Part shown: positions 27,626-35,314 of the stretch, one piece after another
How positions within the stretch are numbered: the first letter of the stretch is position 1
Layout of the letters: every line of letters begins with the position of its first letter
Origin: Saprospiraceae bacterium
Lineage (GTDB): Bacteria > Bacteroidota > Bacteroidia > Chitinophagales > Saprospiraceae
Assembly (NCBI GenBank): GCA_028285545.1
Contig: JANQPA010000111.1
Location: forward strand, 1 to 51,816
Direction of reading: 5' to 3'
Length of the DNA: 51,816 nucleotides
Translations under genes and position numbers: made by a program
Notes under the pieces: model-generated
The model's database searches: none
The model's input: only the letters and a program-made list of their open reading frames with translations
Told to the model about the DNA's origin: nothing

Positions 27626-28771
27626 ATGAGAACACTACTGACAATTGCCTTCTTTATTGGGTCTTTCATAATCGTATCTGCTCAAGATGATCGCTTTAAT
27701 GGAATGGGCTATGTAATCGCTGGCAGTGAAATTGTGGGCCCTGTTCAAGTGAGACAAAATGTAGGAGGCTCCATTAGCATCGGGAAATGGCCCAAGGCTA
27801 CCTTTTTCATTTTTGATGAATATACAGCCGTTTTGGATACTGATAGAAATGTTCTTTTTAAAGGAGGGATGCCATCAACTGGAACTCCTGGCGATAAATT
27901 TATGGCCGAAAAAGAAAAATTGATCAATGCTACTCCCGTACCGCCCCAACCACAAGAAGAAGTGGTTGCTGAGACTCAAAGCAATTCAGCAGATAAGCCA
28001 AAAAGAAAGAAAAAGAAAGAACGAACCAAAAAAGTAAAGGATAAAGAAGCTACCACTCAACCACAAGAGGAAGTAGTTGCAGAAACACAAACTGATACTC
28101 AGGATAAACCGAAGAAAAAGAAAAAGCGTGACAGGGAGGTTTCGGATAATCAATCCATTTCACAACCTCTATCAAGTATAGATAACTCTCTGACTACTTC
28201 CGACTCATTAGGTGACTACCCAGCGCTTAGAGATAGATTTGGTCTTGGAGCTGCAGCAGTAAATTATCAGGTAGGTACATCCAATAGCTTAGCTTATGGG
28301 TTTACGGTAAATAGAACTTTTCCGTTCCGGAATAGATTCCGCTTTGGTGCATCCGCTGATGTAGTTGTTTATCACGACTATATTTTTAAACAAACCATTA
28401 CTCCAATGATGGGCGAGGGTTCAGAATATATGGATGATTACCCTCAATATCAAGAGCCCTATAAAGTGCCAGAAGGTTTTGCAGGTGCCGTACAACTGCG
28501 TCCTTTTGCAGGAGTTGATTTCGGTTGCTTTAGAGGAGGCTTTCAGCCTGTTTTTGTGTTCACTTATCATAGCATTTGGGGTACGAATACCGATTTATTT
28601 CCATTGGGAGTATTGGTTGGATTTTTGAGCGGCCCTGTACAAGTAGACTTGTTTGCAGCTATGAAATTGAAGAACTCTATGTATTATCCTAGGATGAGAA
28701 TGTTTGGTGCCGCTGTTACTTTTGGAAACAGATCGGCCAACAGAAAAAGGAATGTGAATCGACAATTTTAG
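27626..28771 (+). CDS. Hypothetical exported protein with lysine-rich linker, possible outer-membrane barrel
   Basis: A 381-residue protein with a signal peptide (about residues 1-19, ending VSAQ). The first 100 residues are a small beta-rich domain. A low-complexity linker follows (about 105-175) in which QPQEEVVAETQ occurs twice, each copy followed by a lysine-rich run, so the region is an internal duplication. The last 180 residues (DRFGLGAAAVNYQVG onwards) contain alternating aromatic and glycine residues and short strands consistent with an outer-membrane or beta-sandwich domain, ending NRQF. No known family was recognised. It is monocistronic, with a strong terminator right after the stop. 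Confidence 0.75.
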   Translation: MRTLLTIAFFIGSFIIVSAQDDRFNGMGYVIAGSEIVGPVQVRQNVGGSISIGKWPKATFFIFDEYTAVLDTDRNVLFKGGMPSTGTPGDKFMAEKEKLINATPVPPQPQEEVVAETQSNSADKPKRKKKKERTKKVKDKEATTQPQEEVVAETQTDTQDKPKKKKKRDREVSDNQSISQPLSSIDNSLTTSDSLGDYPALRDRFGLGAAAVNYQVGTSNSLAYGFTVNRTFPFRNRFRFGASADVVVYHDYIFKQTITPMMGEGSEYMDDYPQYQEPYKVPEGFAGAVQLRPFAGVDFGCFRGGFQPVFVFTYHSIWGTNTDLFPLGVLVGFLSGPVQVDLFAAMKLKNSMYYPRMRMFGAAVTFGNRSANRKRNVNRQF

Positions 28772-28780
28772 TGCTTACAG

Positions 28781-28835
28781 AAAAATAAATATAATCAATT
28801 GGGTCTCCAGCATCCAATTGATTATATTTATTTTT
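28781..28835 (+). terminator. Perfect 22-pair terminator hairpin
   Basis: Arms 28781-28802 and 28814-28835 are perfectly complementary with an 11-base loop, and the T run reaches 28837. It lies nine bases after the preceding stop, giving an efficient terminator in the plus direction; the A run at the other end allows minus-strand use as well. Confidence 0.85.
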
Positions 28836-28854
28836 TTAGCCAAACAACTTGTCC

Positions 28855-29664
28855 ATGCGCACCCTTAAACTCCAAAAAACATTTGAGTATTTTTTTGATA
28901 ACTTCTTTGACATCTGTACCATAATTATTGCAGGTTTTTTAGTTGTCCTTCATCAAGTTAGACCCTTTGAATCGGATGTTTTATTAGAATGGATTTTGGC
29001 AGTCTTAGGTTTGATTGCCGTATCAGGACTATGGGAACGAAGTCGCCGATTGAATCGCATAGAAAAAATAACCAAGGAAAGTAGAGACCTGGTCCAAACC
29101 AAACTCCAGGGACAGGCATCCGCAAAAGATTTTTTTATAGGAAAAGAAAAAGGGCACTCCGAACAAAGCTTTGCCACCGCTGATGATATTTACCTTTCAG
29201 GGATGACCCTAACCCGTACCACCAGGGAATACTTACATATTTTTGGAGAACGACTAAAATCGGGTGCCAATATCAAAATAATGGTAGTAGAGCCAAAACC
29301 CGAATTAATGGATGAATTGGTATTGCGAAGTTTTGGAAACACCACTGCCGGGTATTGGAAAACCAGAATTGACACCGTAGTTGACCTGATTAATGTGATT
29401 GCGAAAACACCAGGTAGTACCGGAAAACTGGAAATCGGCTTTTTACCTTTTTTACCTTCCTTTGGATTTACCCTAATTGACTATAATCGATCACATGCCA
29501 CCTGCTATGTGGAATTATATCATCATCGTTCTGCCATGGCCAACCCAACCTTTATCCTCAAAGCCAAGGAAGATCCTAATTGGTATCAGTTTTTTCAAAA
29601 TCAATTTGAAACCATGTGGAATATGTGTAGGGTCATAGAAATGCCACTCTCAGAAAATAAATAA
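28855..29664 (+). CDS. Hypothetical two-helix membrane protein with a PLD-like cytoplasmic domain
   Basis: About 269 residues from the ATG at 28855 (an upstream TTG at 28849 is less likely). Two membrane helices (roughly 14-36 and 45-60) anchor a cytoplasmic domain. In that domain DIYLSGMTLTRTTREYLHIF and GANIKIMVVEPKPE have the pattern of phospholipase-D-superfamily sensor-type domains that lack the HKD catalytic motif; no HxKxxxxD is present here. The rest (KLEIGFLPFLPSFGFTLID, FQNQFETMW) fits the same fold, in which the last helix often carries QFExMW. This is inference from pattern. It probably binds a ligand or partner at the membrane. Isolated between two terminators. Confidence 0.65.
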   Translation: MRTLKLQKTFEYFFDNFFDICTIIIAGFLVVLHQVRPFESDVLLEWILAVLGLIAVSGLWERSRRLNRIEKITKESRDLVQTKLQGQASAKDFFIGKEKGHSEQSFATADDIYLSGMTLTRTTREYLHIFGERLKSGANIKIMVVEPKPELMDELVLRSFGNTTAGYWKTRIDTVVDLINVIAKTPGSTGKLEIGFLPFLPSFGFTLIDYNRSHATCYVELYHHRSAMANPTFILKAKEDPNWYQFFQNQFETMWNMCRVIEMPLSENK

Positions 29665-29693
29665 AAAACCGGAGCACCCAAAAGGTACTCCGG
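29663..29693 (-). terminator. Rho-independent terminator (minus strand)
   Basis: A ten-pair stem with one mismatch (CCGGAGCACC at 29669-29678, partner 29684-29693) is followed on the minus strand by six T. On the plus strand no T run follows, so it is oriented to end a leftward transcript, which would be the RNA candidate at 29663-29790, because no leftward gene ends here. Confidence 0.75.
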
Positions 29694-29790
29694 CAAATCC
29701 CTCGTTTTAGACTTGTGTTCGGAATCATAGATTGCTTCCCCCACAAGCCTGAAACGAGCGCTTTCTTTGACCGTTTATTATTAACTCTCT
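29663..29790 (-). ncRNA. Candidate structured small RNA
   Basis: On the minus strand a near promoter-like box CATATTTG (29798-29805; consensus TAnnTTTG, with a T run about 17 bases further upstream) would start transcription near 29790. The transcript would contain a 17-position stem (arms 29742-29758 and 29701-29717; 15 pairs perfect, one G-U, one mismatch) with a 24-base loop, then the strong terminator. Total about 128 bases and no open frame of note. It matches no RNA family I can name; 6S RNA and SRP RNA were considered and not supported. Confidence 0.45.
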
Positions 29791-29886
29791 TACAACACAA
29801 ATATGCAGGTATCCCAGAAATAAAAAGTTCAATTATGTTCCAAAAATGTAGTCTATTGTTTCATTTTGAAATTATTATTTTGCAGA

Positions 29887-31260
29887 ATGAAAAATTTCAA
29901 GGATAATCTATGGAATTACCTGGTTTGTTTAACACTAGGTATTGTGTTTTCTTGTCAAAACTCCTTAGGTACCAATCAGCAAAAAGCAAATCTTAGCAAA
30001 CTTCCCAATATCATATTACTATTTTGTGATGACCTTGGTTATGGCGATTTAGGCATTACCGGACATCCAGGTATCCGTACACCCAATTTGGATCGTATGG
30101 CTATGGAAGGAATGAGGCTTACTAATTTTTATTCCGCATCACCTGCCTGTACTGCTAGCCGATATTCTTTATTAACTGGAAAATATCCAAAACGATCTGG
30201 ATTTGGGTGGGTGTTAGTTCCTAATTCCCCAAGGGGTTTGCATCCTTCAGAAATGACCATTGCTGAATTATTGAAAGAGAATGGATATGCAACAGCTTGT
30301 TATGGAAAATGGCACCTAGGTACTACTCAAAAAGATTATTTGCCCCTCCAAAATGGATTTGATGAATATTTAGGTTTGCCCTACAGTAATGATATGCGCC
30401 CGCCCAAATGGCCTGATATTCCTTTAATGGAAGGGAATGATACGCTAGAATTAAACCCTGATCAAAGGAAACTTACCCAACTATACACCGAAAGAACCAA
30501 ACAATTTATAATAACCAATAAAGACCAGCCATTTTTCATTTATCTGCCCTATGCTATGCCTCACTTGCCCCTCTATGCCTCTAACTCATTTGAAGGTAAA
30601 TCCAAGCGAGGACTTTATGGTGATGTAGTTGAAGAAATAGACTGGAGTGTTGGAGAAATTTTATCTGCTCTCAAAGAACAGAATTTAGAAGAAAACACCC
30701 TTGTATTTTTTACCAGCGATAATGGCCCCTGGATCATCAAAGATTTGGAGGGAGGCTCTTCTGGTCTGTTTAGAGATGGTAAAGGAAGTACCTGGGAAGG
30801 TGGTGTAAGAGTGCCTACCATTGCCTATTGGCCTGGGCAAATTCCAGAAGGTTCTGTCAATGCAAGTCCTACTAGTACCATTGACCTGCTCCCTACTATT
30901 AATCAAATGCTTAACTTGAAGATGCCTGACAACCATAAGGTCGATGGGCAAGATATTAGCTCCTTATTGCTTGAAAATGAAAGCTCACTGGACCGGCCAC
31001 TTTTTTATTATGGATTGAACAATCAACTAATGGGCGTAAGAAAAGATTCCTGGAAGCTTCACATTAAAACCTATAGCCAAACAGGCATCGATTATTTTGA
31101 AGGTCAAATCCCGCTGCTATTTAATCTTGATATCGATCCTTCTGAAACGCAAGACTTGTCGTCCCAAAATCCTGAAATTGTTAAGGAATTGGAACGGCTT
31201 ATTGAAGAACACAATGCACAAATAGAAGTCGATGGTTCCTTTTTTGATAAAAAAAATTGA
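29887..31260 (+). CDS. Sulfatase (type I, formylglycine-dependent), lipoprotein
   Basis: About 457 residues from the ATG at 29887; an upstream in-frame ATG (29866) would place seven extra residues before the signal. The leader ends in the lipobox VFSC (Cys23), so the enzyme is probably an envelope lipoprotein. The sulfatase signature SPACTASRYSLLTGKYP provides Cys88, to be converted to formylglycine (CxASR type), and DDLGYGDLG gives metal ligands Asp48-Asp49. The second conserved region GYATACYGKWHLG and the later FFTSDNGPW also match. Such enzymes hydrolyse sulfate esters of polysaccharides or aryl sulfates; the substrate is unknown. No polysaccharide-utilisation genes are adjacent. Confidence 0.92.
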   Translation: MKNFKDNLWNYLVCLTLGIVFSCQNSLGTNQQKANLSKLPNIILLFCDDLGYGDLGITGHPGIRTPNLDRMAMEGMRLTNFYSASPACTASRYSLLTGKYPKRSGFGWVLVPNSPRGLHPSEMTIAELLKENGYATACYGKWHLGTTQKDYLPLQNGFDEYLGLPYSNDMRPPKWPDIPLMEGNDTLELNPDQRKLTQLYTERTKQFIITNKDQPFFIYLPYAMPHLPLYASNSFEGKSKRGLYGDVVEEIDWSVGEILSALKEQNLEENTLVFFTSDNGPWIIKDLEGGSSGLFRDGKGSTWEGGVRVPTIAYWPGQIPEGSVNASPTSTIDLLPTINQMLNLKMPDNHKVDGQDISSLLLENESSLDRPLFYYGLNNQLMGVRKDSWKLHIKTYSQTGIDYFEGQIPLLFNLDIDPSETQDLSSQNPEIVKELERLIEEHNAQIEVDGSFFDKKN

Positions 31261-31283
31261 AGTAAATAGAAATAAATAGAAGC

Positions 31284-31360
31284 ATGTTGAAGTAGAATCT
31301 AATATGTTACTTCAACATACTTCAACATACTTCAACATACTTCAACATACTTCAACATAC
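31284..31360. repeat. Five tandem 10-base units plus an inverted copy
   Basis: TTCAACATAC occurs five times in exact tandem (31311-31360). An inverted copy, ATGTTGAAGTA (31284-31294), pairs with the bases at 31308-31318 after a 13-base loop. The string fills the gap between the convergent sulfatase and serine hydrolase genes and may act as a bidirectional terminator-like element. Confidence 0.9.
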
Positions 31361-31367
31361 TTCCCTT

Positions 31368-33212
31368 TTAATTCTCAAGTTGCTTAATCATCTTTTTAGC
31401 AGAGGGCAAATTAGGATCCAACTCCAACGCTTTCTTATAATATTTCAAAGCATTAGCCTTATCTCCTTTTTCCAGATAAGCTTCTCCAAGACTATCATAT
31501 GGATTAGCTTCACTAGGAAATAATTGAACATTCATCTGAAAAATTTCTATGGCTTCATCGATTTTGCCCTGCCGCATTAAAGTATACCCCATTTGATTCA
31601 AACTTCTAGGACTTAGGCCTTCATATCCTCCTTTTTCCAAAAGAGCATTTAAATCTGAGGACAAATATTCACCCCCTTTTTCTTTCATTTTTTTATATAA
31701 AAAATTAGAAACCGGAAGATTTGGTGCTGAATACTCTTCTCCTTTTAGAGCCCTTGTTGCCTTACGGAGGATATGCTCTGCGATACCTTGATCAGTATTA
31801 GCCAAAACGATTAAAATATATTTTTCTTTGAGCTCTACTCCTATTGTGGCACTCACTCCTGGTCCTCCCCCAGCCAGCGCAGTCCCTGCATTCGGATTGG
31901 CAAGCAGTTCCTCCCATTTCATTTCCGTGTTCTGATAATCTGCGGCCATCAGGATTTTTGAGGCATTAGAAATTAATTTTTTAGAATAAAAAAGAGCCTG
32001 GATGAAACTCAGAAGATCAGAAGTATTGGCATAGATCCCTCCATCAGGAGTAGGGTATTCAAGCATGGCAGTATGATCAGTTTTGCTGCCATCAAAATTG
32101 AAGCGGTAACTTTTGGCTTCACCCTTTATGTTTTCAGCAATGTCATAGTGGGTATTTTTAGCATTGATTTTGGATAGAATATTATCCTGTAATAATTGAT
32201 CAAAAGATTTTCCAGTGGTCTTTTCAAGGATGGCTCCCAGAATAACATAGCCATAATTGGAATATTGTTGATCTGTACCCGGTTCATAGGCCAGCGGCTC
32301 ATTCATTAAAAGAGGGAGGATGTCGTTGATATTTTTGTATGACCTTATATTATCAAGATATTCCGGAATAAAAATATCTCCAAACCCAGAGGAGTGATTG
32401 AGCAATTGTCGCACAGATACTTTATTGGCAATCTTTTTGGGAAAACCAAGGTCAAATTTACTCAATCGGTCATCCAGTGATAAAACACCTTTTTCCATTT
32501 GCTGAAGAACCAATACCGCAGTATAGTCTTTATTAATAGAGCCGATCCTAAACTTGGTGGCTGTCGTATTTTTTATCTTTTTCTCCTCATCTGCGTATCC
32601 AAATGCCTTTTGAAAAATCGGCTTTCCATTTTTTGCTAACAAAACAGCGCCGGAAAACCAGCCTAAGTTTTCATAAGCTTTGGCTATTTTTTCGATATTT
32701 AAAGATGCTTCATTATCTGGGATATATTTCGGTCCTTTCTTTTGAGTAGAATTAGCCGTTCCAGACTGATACAATACCTTTTCTTTTTTAGGAGCACGGC
32801 TTCCTCCCCGAATCTCTATTCCTTCAATTTTGTAGGGAGAAGACTCTTCAAAATTCATGTTTAAGGACAACCAATCATTTGTATTACCAGATCGTAGGAT
32901 TAGTTCATAGCGGAAGGTCTCGGTTCGGTCAGCCTCATAAAGACTCAGCTTTCCATCTTGATCTCTAATATCTGAGAAAATGTTTATCAGCTTATTTATG
33001 CCATGTTTATCAATAATTTTTTGTGAAAAAAGCTGCTTGATGTTTTCTGATGTGACTTTTTCTCCACTATTTAACAGGTCCAAATAAGTAATAATTTTTG
33101 AGCCGGCAGGACTTTCTTTTAATTGAGATAAGGATTGCTGTCCTATTTGTTGTGAAAAGGCCATTGATAGACTAAAAATAAAACAAGCGTTTAATAATAA
33201 TATTCTTTTCAT
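31368..33212 (-). CDS. Secreted serine hydrolase (beta-lactamase/class C family) with C-terminal TPRs
   Basis: About 614 residues from the ATG at 33212, where MKRILLLNACFIFSLSMAFS forms a signal peptide; a start at 33230 would prepend six residues. The N-terminal 170 residues are a separate domain. The penicillin-binding/beta-lactamase domain has Ser225-Ile-Asn-Lys228 (SxxK) and Tyr317-Ser-Asn319 (YxN), with a late GGG-type region in LAGGGPG. The last 70 residues contain two tetratricopeptide repeats (GKIDEAIEIFQMNVQLFP and GDKANALKYYKKALELDP). Family members include D-aminopeptidases, esterases and peptidoglycan hydrolases; substrate unknown. The gene is convergent with the sulfatase. Confidence 0.88.
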   Translation of the reverse strand: MKRILLLNACFIFSLSMAFSQQIGQQSLSQLKESPAGSKIITYLDLLNSGEKVTSENIKQLFSQKIIDKHGINKLINIFSDIRDQDGKLSLYEADRTETFRYELILRSGNTNDWLSLNMNFEESSPYKIEGIEIRGGSRAPKKEKVLYQSGTANSTQKKGPKYIPDNEASLNIEKIAKAYENLGWFSGAVLLAKNGKPIFQKAFGYADEEKKIKNTTATKFRIGSINKDYTAVLVLQQMEKGVLSLDDRLSKFDLGFPKKIANKVSVRQLLNHSSGFGDIFIPEYLDNIRSYKNINDILPLLMNEPLAYEPGTDQQYSNYGYVILGAILEKTTGKSFDQLLQDNILSKINAKNTHYDIAENIKGEAKSYRFNFDGSKTDHTAMLEYPTPDGGIYANTSDLLSFIQALFYSKKLISNASKILMAADYQNTEMKWEELLANPNAGTALAGGGPGVSATIGVELKEKYILIVLANTDQGIAEHILRKATRALKGEEYSAPNLPVSNFLYKKMKEKGGEYLSSDLNALLEKGGYEGLSPRSLNQMGYTLMRQGKIDEAIEIFQMNVQLFPSEANPYDSLGEAYLEKGDKANALKYYKKALELDPNLPSAKKMIKQLEN

Positions 33213-33406
33213 TATTTTGAGTTTAAACAAGATTAGATGGCATGGAAAGGAAAATTTTACCTGCGATCTAATAATTAATGGATGATTTCAATTTCATAGT
33301 TAAACTATTTTTTCAATTTCCAATTATAGATGTGATGAATAGCCTCAGTCTGTGATATAGACTTGAAAAAATGTTATTTCGAAATTCAAACCAAGTGCAT
33401 TTATTG

Positions 33407-33437
33407 TTTGGTAAAAATCCAGGAAATGATATATTTA
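33407..33437 (+). promoter_or_regulatory. Bacteroidota-type promoter of the fatty-acid degradation group
   Basis: TTTG at 33407-33410, a 19-base spacer, and TATATTTA at 33430-33437, which matches TAnnTTTG at seven of eight positions. Expected transcription start is about 33444, giving a leader of about 40 bases before the acyl-CoA dehydrogenase ATG at 33485. Confidence 0.6.
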
Positions 33438-33484
33438 TATAAATCTTTCCTTATCAATCCGTAATCAACCTAAAAGAAAGCGAT

Positions 33485-35293
33485 ATGTCAAACTATTTGA
33501 ATATGGATACCCTGCGTTATCAGCTTTTTGATATCCATGGATTAGACCGGCTGCTCGAATATGATCGTTTTGCTGATTTTGATCAGGATGCCATTAACAT
33601 CTTTTTGGATGCTGTAAAAGACTTTTCTGATCAGGAACTCTATACCTGCTTTCGTGAAATGGATGAAAAGCCTGCCTATTTTAAAGATGGAAAAATTATT
33701 ACCCACCCTCAATTGGGAAATATTTTAAGGAAAGGGGGAGAGCTTGGCCTTATTGGCTCCAGTTTTGATTATGACGACGGTGGTATCCAGTTGCCTGGTA
33801 CTATTGTGACTGCGGCTTATTATATTATGGATGCTGCCAACAACCATGTTCCCGGCTATATGGGCCTTACCGGAGGAGCGGCTGAACTTATTATTTCTTT
33901 TGGTAATGAGGATTTGAAACAAACATATGTCCCCAAAATGATTACTGGTGAATGGGCGGGGACTATGTGTCTGACGGAACCACAAGCAGGAAGCTCTCTT
34001 TCTGATATTACCACCACCGCCTATCCTCAGGAAGATGGTACCTTCAAAATTAAAGGACAAAAAATATTCATCTCAGGTGGAGATCATGAATATTGCGATA
34101 ATTTTATTCATCTGCTTTTGGCCAGGATAGAAGGAGCACCAGCGGGCACAAAAGGAATTTCATTATTTGTTGTTCCCAAAAAACGAATTAACTCAGATGG
34201 TTCTCTTCAGTCCAATGATGTTGCTACAGCCGGTGATTACCAGAAAATGGGCCAGAAAGGATACTGTACTACCCATCTCGCTTTTGGAGAAAATGACGAT
34301 TGTATAGCCTGGTTGGTAGGACAGCCTAATTATGGTTTAAAGTATATGTTTCAGATGATGAATGGAGCGCGTATTGCAGTGGGTAGGGGAGCGGTTGCTA
34401 TTGCTTCTGCAGCTTATCATGCTTCTTTGCAATATGCTCAGGAACGTCCACAAGGGCGCAAGTTAACCAAGGACGGGAAAAAAGACCTGAGTACTGATCC
34501 TGTTTTGATCATCAAACACCCTGACGTCCGCAGGATGCTTTTGCTGCAAAAAGCCATCTATGAAGGTTCTCTGAGCCTCCTGTTTCAAACTGCCAAATAT
34601 CATGATCTCGAACAGGTATCTGAAGGCGAGGAAAAAGAAAAATACCATCTTCTACTCGAATTGTTAACCCCCGTTGCGAAAACTTATCCCTCGGAAAAAG
34701 GAAGGGAAGCTATAGACAATGGGGTACAGATATTGGGTGGTTATGGTTTTTGTTCAGACTTTGTATTGCAACAATACTATCGGGACATACGAATTTTTGC
34801 CATCTATGAGGGCACAACAGGTATTCAGTCTTTGGATCTGCTGGGACGTAAAATTACTATGAATAATGGACGAGCACTCCAATTGCTTGCTGAAGAAATG
34901 CAAGAAACCATCATGCAAGCCATAACTCATGAAGAGCTTAAACCCTATGCCAATATTCTTGGCCAACAAATGAAACTCAATCAGGAAGTACTTAATTTCC
35001 TTATGCCTTTTGCTATGAAAGGCAATTATGAGCGTTTCTTAGCAGATGCTACCATTTTCATGGATTTCTTTGGAACAATACTGGTTGCCTGGCAATGGTT
35101 GAAATTGGCTACTCAAGCTAAACAAGCCCTTTTGACTGGACAAACTCCTTATGGAGAAAGTTTCTATGAAAGTAATATTCATACCATGAAGTTTTTCTTT
35201 AAATATGAAGTGCCCAAAACCAATGGATTGGCACAAACCCTCATGGATGAAGAGGTATTAACCATTTTAGAACAAAAAGAATTGATTTCCTAA
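33485..35293 (+). CDS. Acyl-CoA dehydrogenase
   Basis: A 602-residue FAD enzyme that makes the first double bond in fatty-acid beta-oxidation. The conserved blocks are MCLTEPQAGSSLSDITT (flavin-binding), IKGQKIFISGGDHE, and the late YEGTTGIQSLDLLGRK, whose Glu is the catalytic base of the long-chain type. The extra N-terminal region and the acyl-CoA dehydrogenase C-terminal extension bring it to about 600 residues, matching the FadE-like group frequent in proteobacteria and Bacteroidota. It is the first gene after the promoter at 33407 and is followed 21 bases later by the acyl-CoA synthetase, consistent with one transcript. Chain-length preference cannot be read from sequence. Confidence 0.93.
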   Translation: MSNYLNMDTLRYQLFDIHGLDRLLEYDRFADFDQDAINIFLDAVKDFSDQELYTCFREMDEKPAYFKDGKIITHPQLGNILRKGGELGLIGSSFDYDDGGIQLPGTIVTAAYYIMDAANNHVPGYMGLTGGAAELIISFGNEDLKQTYVPKMITGEWAGTMCLTEPQAGSSLSDITTTAYPQEDGTFKIKGQKIFISGGDHEYCDNFIHLLLARIEGAPAGTKGISLFVVPKKRINSDGSLQSNDVATAGDYQKMGQKGYCTTHLAFGENDDCIAWLVGQPNYGLKYMFQMMNGARIAVGRGAVAIASAAYHASLQYAQERPQGRKLTKDGKKDLSTDPVLIIKHPDVRRMLLLQKAIYEGSLSLLFQTAKYHDLEQVSEGEEKEKYHLLLELLTPVAKTYPSEKGREAIDNGVQILGGYGFCSDFVLQQYYRDIRIFAIYEGTTGIQSLDLLGRKITMNNGRALQLLAEEMQETIMQAITHEELKPYANILGQQMKLNQEVLNFLMPFAMKGNYERFLADATIFMDFFGTILVAWQWLKLATQAKQALLTGQTPYGESFYESNIHTMKFFFKYEVPKTNGLAQTLMDEEVLTILEQKELIS

Positions 35294-35314
35294 CCCAAGA
35301 TAATAGCTAAACAC

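Noticed and set aside
29663-29790. Identification of the RNA candidate as 6S RNA or SRP RNA
   Set aside because: The length and a single hairpin plus terminator do not fit 6S; the conserved SRP loop and internal-loop motif are absent.
31284-31360. CRISPR array
   Set aside because: The 10-base units are directly adjacent with no spacers, and no cas genes are present.
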